Positions 59,748 through 64,000 of a stretch of DNA of 64,000 nucleotides are shown here, in pieces; within the stretch, counting starts at the first letter, position 1; each line of letters opens with the position of its first letter. This DNA comes from Francisella philomiragia subsp. philomiragia ATCC 25015. GTDB lineage: Bacteria; Pseudomonadota; Gammaproteobacteria; Francisellales; Francisellaceae. Location: assembly GCF_000156715.1 (NCBI RefSeq), contig NZ_DS999314.1, positions 125,950 to 189,949 on the forward strand, read 5' to 3'. The notes under the pieces were generated by a model. The model saw only the letters and a list, made by a program, of their open reading frames with translations, made no database searches and was not told the origin of the DNA. Position numbers and translations under genes: made by a program.

Positions 59748-60668
59748 TTAAATATTTTCTAGACTATCAACACTATTAGTGTCTTTGATAGTTAGTGATT
59801 TATCAATTCTTTTTACTAATCCCGATAAGACTTTATTAGGTCCACATTCAATAACTTCGGTAACTCCAAGTTTAACTAGCTCTTCTATTGATTGAGTCCA
59901 AAGCACAGGTTTATAAAGCTGTTTAATAACCGCTGATTTTATTTCTGTTGGTGTCTCATGTGACATCGCATCGAAGTTTTGTACTATGGCAGTCGTAGGT
60001 TTTTTAAACTCGACATTGTTAAGTGCTACTTCAAATTTATCAGCTGCGGCTTTCATAAGTGAGCAGTGCGAGGGTACACTTACAGCTAGAATTTGAGCTC
60101 TTTTAGCTCCTTTTGTTTTTGCTATTTCGTTAGCTTTTTCAACAGCGGCTTTTTCACCTGATATTACTACTTGGCCAGTTGAATTAAAGTTTGCTGCTTC
60201 AACAATCCCTGCATCAGATGCCTCTTGACAGCTACTTATAACATCTTCATTTGACAGTCCTAAGATTGCGCTCATAGCACACTCCTTGTCAGTGACGGCA
60301 CCTTGCATTAATTTTCCGCGAGTTGATACTAATTGTAGAGCATCTTTATATGAGATACACTCGGCCGCTAGTAGAGCAGTGTATTCTCCTAAGCTATGCC
60401 CAGCGAAGTACTCTATTTGTAGTTCTGGCTTCTGTTCTTTTAAAACTTTATATATAGCATAGCTTGTAGCAAGCAGTGCTGGCTGAGTAAACTCTGTTTT
60501 ATTTAAGGTTGACTCATCATTTTGTATAATATCCCATAAATCGTAGCCTAGGTGCGTCTTTGCTTCGTCTAGGATATTTCTAAAAGTCTCAAAATTTTCA
60601 TAATAATCTTGAAGCATTCCTAGCTTTTGTGATCCTTGACCTGGGAAAACTACAGCAATTTTTGACAT
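59748..60668 (-). CDS. fabD: Malonyl-CoA:ACP transacylase
   Basis: 306 residues. 'VFPGQGSQKLGM' oxyanion hole and 'AGHSLGEYTALLAA' nucleophile serine, with the histidine in 'SVPSHCSLM'. It transfers malonyl groups to ACP. Second half of the classic fabH-fabD-fabG unit. Confidence 0.95.
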   Translation of the reverse strand: MSKIAVVFPGQGSQKLGMLQDYYENFETFRNILDEAKTHLGYDLWDIIQNDESTLNKTEFTQPALLATSYAIYKVLKEQKPELQIEYFAGHSLGEYTALLAAECISYKDALQLVSTRGKLMQGAVTDKECAMSAILGLSNEDVISSCQEASDAGIVEAANFNSTGQVVISGEKAAVEKANEIAKTKGAKRAQILAVSVPSHCSLMKAAADKFEVALNNVEFKKPTTAIVQNFDAMSHETPTEIKSAVIKQLYKPVLWTQSIEELVKLGVTEVIECGPNKVLSGLVKRIDKSLTIKDTNSVDSLENI

Positions 60669-60712
60669 AATAAATCTCCTCTATGATATTGAAATAACTT
60701 TTAAAAAAATGA

Positions 60713-61684
60713 CTAAATTTTTGCAATAAATCCGCCCCATACGAATCCTGCGCCAAATGCTTCTGAGATTATGGTGTCTCCTGATTTGATTTGGTTTGTT
60801 TTGATAGCATGATCTAGGGCTAAAGGTATTGAAGCTGCTGATGTATTACCATGATCTTGAAGTGTTGTAACTACTTTTGACATAGGCATATCTATTTTCT
60901 TAGCAGTTGAATTTAATATTCTATAGTTTGCTTGATGTGGAACTAGCCAGTCTATTTGATTAGCTTGTATTCCTGCTTCTTTGATTAGATTATCTGCAAG
61001 AGATGAAAGCCTTGAGACAGCAAATTTGAAAACTTTGTTCCCTTCCATAATTAGATAAGGGTCTATGTTTATGGCTTCTCCTCTTGATGTAGGGAGATTG
61101 TTAGGTACATTAAGCATATCTAAACATGAACCATCTGTATAAAGTAAAGATGATAAGATCTTTTTCTCGTCACTTATAGAAATAACTACAGCTCCGGCAC
61201 CATCACCGAAAAGTACACATGTTGAACGATCACTCCAGTCAAGAACTCGAGTCATTTTCTCAGCACCAATTACTAATATATTTTTTGATATGCCTGTTTC
61301 AATGTATTGTTTTGCAATATCAAGAGCATACACAAAACCACTGCAGGCTGCTGATATGTCAAAACACCTAACATTAAAATGATCAATTTGTAAATTTTGA
61401 TGTACCATGGATGCTGTTGATGGCATTATAAAATCTGGCGTGCTTGTAGCAACTATTATCATGTCAATGTCGTTAGCATTAATTTTGGCAGAATCTAGTG
61501 CTTTTTTTGCTGCTTCAGTTGCCATAAAGCTCGTGGTTTCTGTTTCATTCGCGCAATGGCGTCTTTCTATACCAACTCTTTGCTTGATCCATTCATCTGA
61601 AGTATCAACAAATTTACTTATATCTTCATTGGTTAAGATTTTTTCAGGTAAGTAACTTCCTGTACCAAGTATTTGTGCAAACAT
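60713..61684 (-). CDS. fabH: Beta-ketoacyl-ACP synthase III
   Basis: 323 residues. Cys in 'DISAACSGFVYALDIA', His in 'LVPHQANYRI', Asn in 'DHGNTSAASIP'; the N-terminus 'ILGTGSYLPEKILTNEDI' is the FabH signature. It starts fatty-acid synthesis from acetyl-CoA and malonyl-ACP. Confidence 0.95.
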   Translation of the reverse strand: MFAQILGTGSYLPEKILTNEDISKFVDTSDEWIKQRVGIERRHCANETETTSFMATEAAKKALDSAKINANDIDMIIVATSTPDFIMPSTASMVHQNLQIDHFNVRCFDISAACSGFVYALDIAKQYIETGISKNILVIGAEKMTRVLDWSDRSTCVLFGDGAGAVVISISDEKKILSSLLYTDGSCLDMLNVPNNLPTSRGEAINIDPYLIMEGNKVFKFAVSRLSSLADNLIKEAGIQANQIDWLVPHQANYRILNSTAKKIDMPMSKVVTTLQDHGNTSAASIPLALDHAIKTNQIKSGDTIISEAFGAGFVWGGFIAKI

Positions 61685-61789
61685 TATATAGTTATACCTA
61701 TTTAGTTAGATTAGTAACAAAAGTTATTGTAAATAAGCAGTCATAAGAAAGCCTATTGTCTAAAAACATTGTATCACGATTGGTAAAGA

Positions 61790-62836
61790 TTAAAGAACTT
61801 TTTCTAATGATTCTTGAATAGTTTTAGGAATGTTGTGTTTGATTTCTTTTACAGCTTCATAGATGGCAGTTTCAAATGCATTCGCACTTGCACTACCATG
61901 GCTTTTAACAACTATGCCTGTTAAACCTAGTAATGATGCACCATTGAAGCTATCTAGGTTCATTCCTTTTTTCATTTTTTTAAATAGTGGTAGAGACATA
62001 ATTACGGGTATCTTCATTAATAACGATGTTTCTGTAATCGATTTTTTAATCAATGATTCTATAAGTCTTAGACTACCTTCCATTGTTTTTAAAGAAACGT
62101 TGCCGACAAAACCATCGCATACAATTACATCTGTTGTATCATCAAAAATGTGTTTTCCCTCAATATATCCTTGATAGTTAATGAAATCACAGCCTTGTAA
62201 TAATTTTGAAGCATTCTTAATATTATCTAGACCTTTCATCTCTTCTTCACCAATGTTTAGTAAAGAGACTCTTGGCTCAGCTAAGCCTTTTGAGCTAGCT
62301 GCAAGTATCGATCCCATAATAGCAAATTGGAAAAGCTGTTCAGAAGAACAAACAACGTTAGCACCAAGATCAAGCATGTATGTTTTGCTAAGTTGCTTTG
62401 TATCTCTATTAAATGCAGGCAATGCATATACTATAGCAGGGCGATCAACCCCGTTTACGGTTTTGAGTACAAACTTTGAAGTTGCCATTAATGCGCCTGT
62501 ATTACCAGCACTCACGCAAGCATCTACAGTCCCATCTTTAACAAGGTTTATAGCTACACGCATTGATGAGTCCTTCTTTTTTCTTACTGCTATTGAAGGA
62601 GATTCATCCATACCGACTGTTTCACTAGCATGATGAATAGCTATTCTCTGTAAAACGGGCAGTTTTATTTTTTTGACTTTTGAATATCTGTCTAAGGCTC
62701 TTTTTACTTTGTGGTGATCTCCAACTAATACTATTTGTAAGTTAGAGTCTTTTTTAACTGCTTCAAGAGCTGCAGGAATAGTGGTGTTTAAACCATTATC
62801 TCCACCCATTGCATCTATAGATATTTTGTAACCCAT
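61790..62836 (-). CDS. plsX: Phosphate acyltransferase PlsX
   Basis: 348 residues. 'IDAMGGDNGLNTTIPAALEAV', 'DACVSAGNTGALMA', 'CDGFVGNVSLKTMEG' are PlsX blocks. It makes acyl-phosphate from acyl-ACP for phospholipid synthesis. Follows rpmF as in many bacteria, and an AGGAAG ribosome site precedes it. Confidence 0.95.
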   Translation of the reverse strand: MGYKISIDAMGGDNGLNTTIPAALEAVKKDSNLQIVLVGDHHKVKRALDRYSKVKKIKLPVLQRIAIHHASETVGMDESPSIAVRKKKDSSMRVAINLVKDGTVDACVSAGNTGALMATSKFVLKTVNGVDRPAIVYALPAFNRDTKQLSKTYMLDLGANVVCSSEQLFQFAIMGSILAASSKGLAEPRVSLLNIGEEEMKGLDNIKNASKLLQGCDFINYQGYIEGKHIFDDTTDVIVCDGFVGNVSLKTMEGSLRLIESLIKKSITETSLLMKIPVIMSLPLFKKMKKGMNLDSFNGASLLGLTGIVVKSHGSASANAFETAIYEAVKEIKHNIPKTIQESLEKVL

Positions 62837-62941
62837 AATTAATAAAACTTCCTATGTCGCTAATTGATATATTTGTAAATACTCACCAACCAAGGCATAA
62901 ATATAGTGTGAGATGATTTTAAAAGATGACTGGAATAAATA

Positions 62942-63124
62942 TTAGTCTTCAGATTTTGTATCTACTACTTTCTTGCCTTTGTAGAATCCGTTAGGTGAGA
63001 CATGATGTCTTAAGTGCAACTCACCTGTAGATTTGTCAGTAGATAATGTTGGACCTGTTAAAGAATCGTGAGATCTTCTCATGTCTCTTTTTGATCTGCT
63101 TTTTTTAACTTGTTGTACAGCCAT
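62942..63124 (-). CDS. rpmF: 50S ribosomal protein L32
   Basis: 60 residues: '[21 protein letters not shown]' then '[20 protein letters not shown]'. No zinc cysteines, as in E. coli. AGAGGT ribosome site. Confidence 0.97.
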   Translation of the reverse strand: MAVQQVKKSRSKRDMRRSHDSLTGPTLSTDKSTGELHLRHHVSPNGFYKGKKVVDTKSED

Positions 63125-63168
63125 TTTAGATAACCTCTTTTATGTATTTTTAAATTCTAAATCTGTCG

Positions 63169-63687
63169 TTACTTAAGCTTTTTGAGAATCTCGAAAGGAT
63201 TCGGTTTTTCTTCAGTAACAGTTTCTTGCTCGCTATAGTATGAATGTTTTTTTGTCTTTTTACAAGAGCTAGCATCTTTTTTTGGTGCTAATGGTAGTTC
63301 TAGAAGTATTTCTTCTTTGATAATATCTTTTAAATCTATCAATGCGCTTTCGCAGATAAAAGGCTCGTGTAAGCTATCTTGAACGAGTCTATCATCTTCA
63401 GTAATTATTATGCTATTTGTAATTGTAATAGGGTAGTCAAATGGCTCAAGAGAGTCTTGGCATATTAGTTTGATTACGCCATTAACATTATATCTAATGC
63501 ATGCGTGATTTTTCTCTTCAAAAAAAGAAAAAGAGCAGTTAAATGTGTGTGGCGTGTCAACTATGAGTTTAGAGATATGGTTTAAGTTTTCTATAGTTAT
63601 TTGTATGTTTTCTAACTCTCTTTTTTGTTTTGCGTATATGCTATAGTTTATTTGGCTGTGTTTGCCTTTCATATATGTATTTTTCAT
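63169..63687 (-). CDS. yceD: YceD/DUF177 protein
   Basis: 172 residues. 'VNGVIKLICQDSLEPFDYPI' is the conserved YceD block, with the C-(x)n-C pattern reduced, and 'LPLAPKKDASSC' the family C-terminal part. Precedes rpmF as in most bacteria; it is thought to act in 23S rRNA or L32 handling, still unsettled. An alternative start five codons in (M6) is possible, as neither has a clear ribosome site. Confidence 0.85.
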   Translation of the reverse strand: MKNTYMKGKHSQINYSIYAKQKRELENIQITIENLNHISKLIVDTPHTFNCSFSFFEEKNHACIRYNVNGVIKLICQDSLEPFDYPITITNSIIITEDDRLVQDSLHEPFICESALIDLKDIIKEEILLELPLAPKKDASSCKKTKKHSYYSEQETVTEEKPNPFEILKKLK

Positions 63688-63801
63688 ATTTCATTGTGAT
63701 ACTATTCTATATACATTTCTTGTTTTATGAAAGTCTGTACTGTATCATCTTACTAGTTATATTTTTTTAAATTGATAACACAGTAAAAGGATCAAGTAAT
63801 A

Positions 63802-64000
63802 ATGTCTTTATCTATCCCTAGAGAATTTTCAAATGCTATAAGATTTTTATCTATCGATGCAACACTTAAGGCAAAATCAGGACATCCAGGTATGCCTATG
63901 GGTATGGCCGATATCGCTACGGTTTTGTGGACCAAGTTTCTTAAACATAATCCTCAAAATCCAAACTGGATAAATCGTGATAGATTTGTACTTTCAAATG
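63802..64000 (+). CDS. tkt: Transketolase, N-terminal part (cut by window edge)
   Basis: Starts ATG at 63802 and runs off the window. The visible 66 residues, '[29 protein letters not shown]' (in part), then 'HNPQNPNW' and 'RDRFVLSN', are the transketolase N-terminus, with the KSGHPG histidine that contacts ThDP. Ribosome site AAAAGGATC. It is divergent from the fab operon. Confidence 0.94.
   Translation, partial: MSLSIPREFSNAIRFLSIDATLKAKSGHPGMPMGMADIATVLWTKFLKHNPQNPNWINRDRFVLSN

Overview
The window is an AT-rich gammaproteobacterial chromosome segment with densely packed genes. I infer the genus Francisella. The main reasons are the pantothenate operon with the PanG-type ketopantoate reductase, the gene repertoire, the very low GC and the many short exported lipoproteins. 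No complete prophage, transposase gene or CRISPR array is visible. No gap between genes exceeds 300 bases; the largest, at 48209-48505, contains nothing I recognise beyond the promoter regions it must carry.

Layout. 2-385: 3' end of a transporter. 476-4567: reactive-sulfur (persulfide) operon with an ArsR-type thiol-switch regulator, membrane rhodanese, CoA-disulfide-reductase/rhodanese fusion, persulfide dioxygenase and TauE/SafE exporter; matching palindromes lie at its two promoters. 4599-9910: small metabolic genes and lipoproteins, nusB, and an omega-amidase/aminotransferase pair. 10011-15998: three tandem paralogous acyltransferase-3/SGNH proteins. 16136-19093: proS, a DsbB variant with a small membrane-protein gene upstream (51 codons, 18627-18782), and tRNA-Asn. 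19252-24129: sufE-hemD-hemX-hemY-gloB and a SPOR protein. 24417-28623: a large exported protein, tRNA-Gly/Cys/Leu, a self-cleaving XRE-S24 repressor divergent from a small unknown gene, and an EamA transporter. 28801-44808: a glutamate-synthase-like enzyme, recC, then recB-recD, with recC separated from recBD by a block holding an exported choloylglycine hydrolase-like enzyme, a GtrII-like membrane protein, and a ThDP enzyme paired with a transthyretin-like protein. 44817-48208: panG-panB-panC-panD-coaX. 48506-57234: ligA, a YiiX-like hydrolase, a GNAT protein, rsmB, suhB, a YeiH-like transporter, an MFS protein, mnmD and yciI. 57311-63687: fatty-acid synthesis operon yceD-rpmF-plsX-fabH-fabD-fabG-acpP-fabF with a clear terminator. 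63802-end: start of transketolase.

The most interesting points are: the persulfide operon and its candidate operator pair; GC-rich palindromic elements inserted in frame within recB and recD; the LexA/cI-like repressor beside the tRNA cluster with palindromic operator candidates; a transthyretin-like protein that has lost the catalytic C-terminal tetrapeptide of 5-hydroxyisourate hydrolase and sits in an operon with a ThDP enzyme; and the DsbB variant whose second cysteine pair is in a C-terminal tail after an extra membrane segment.
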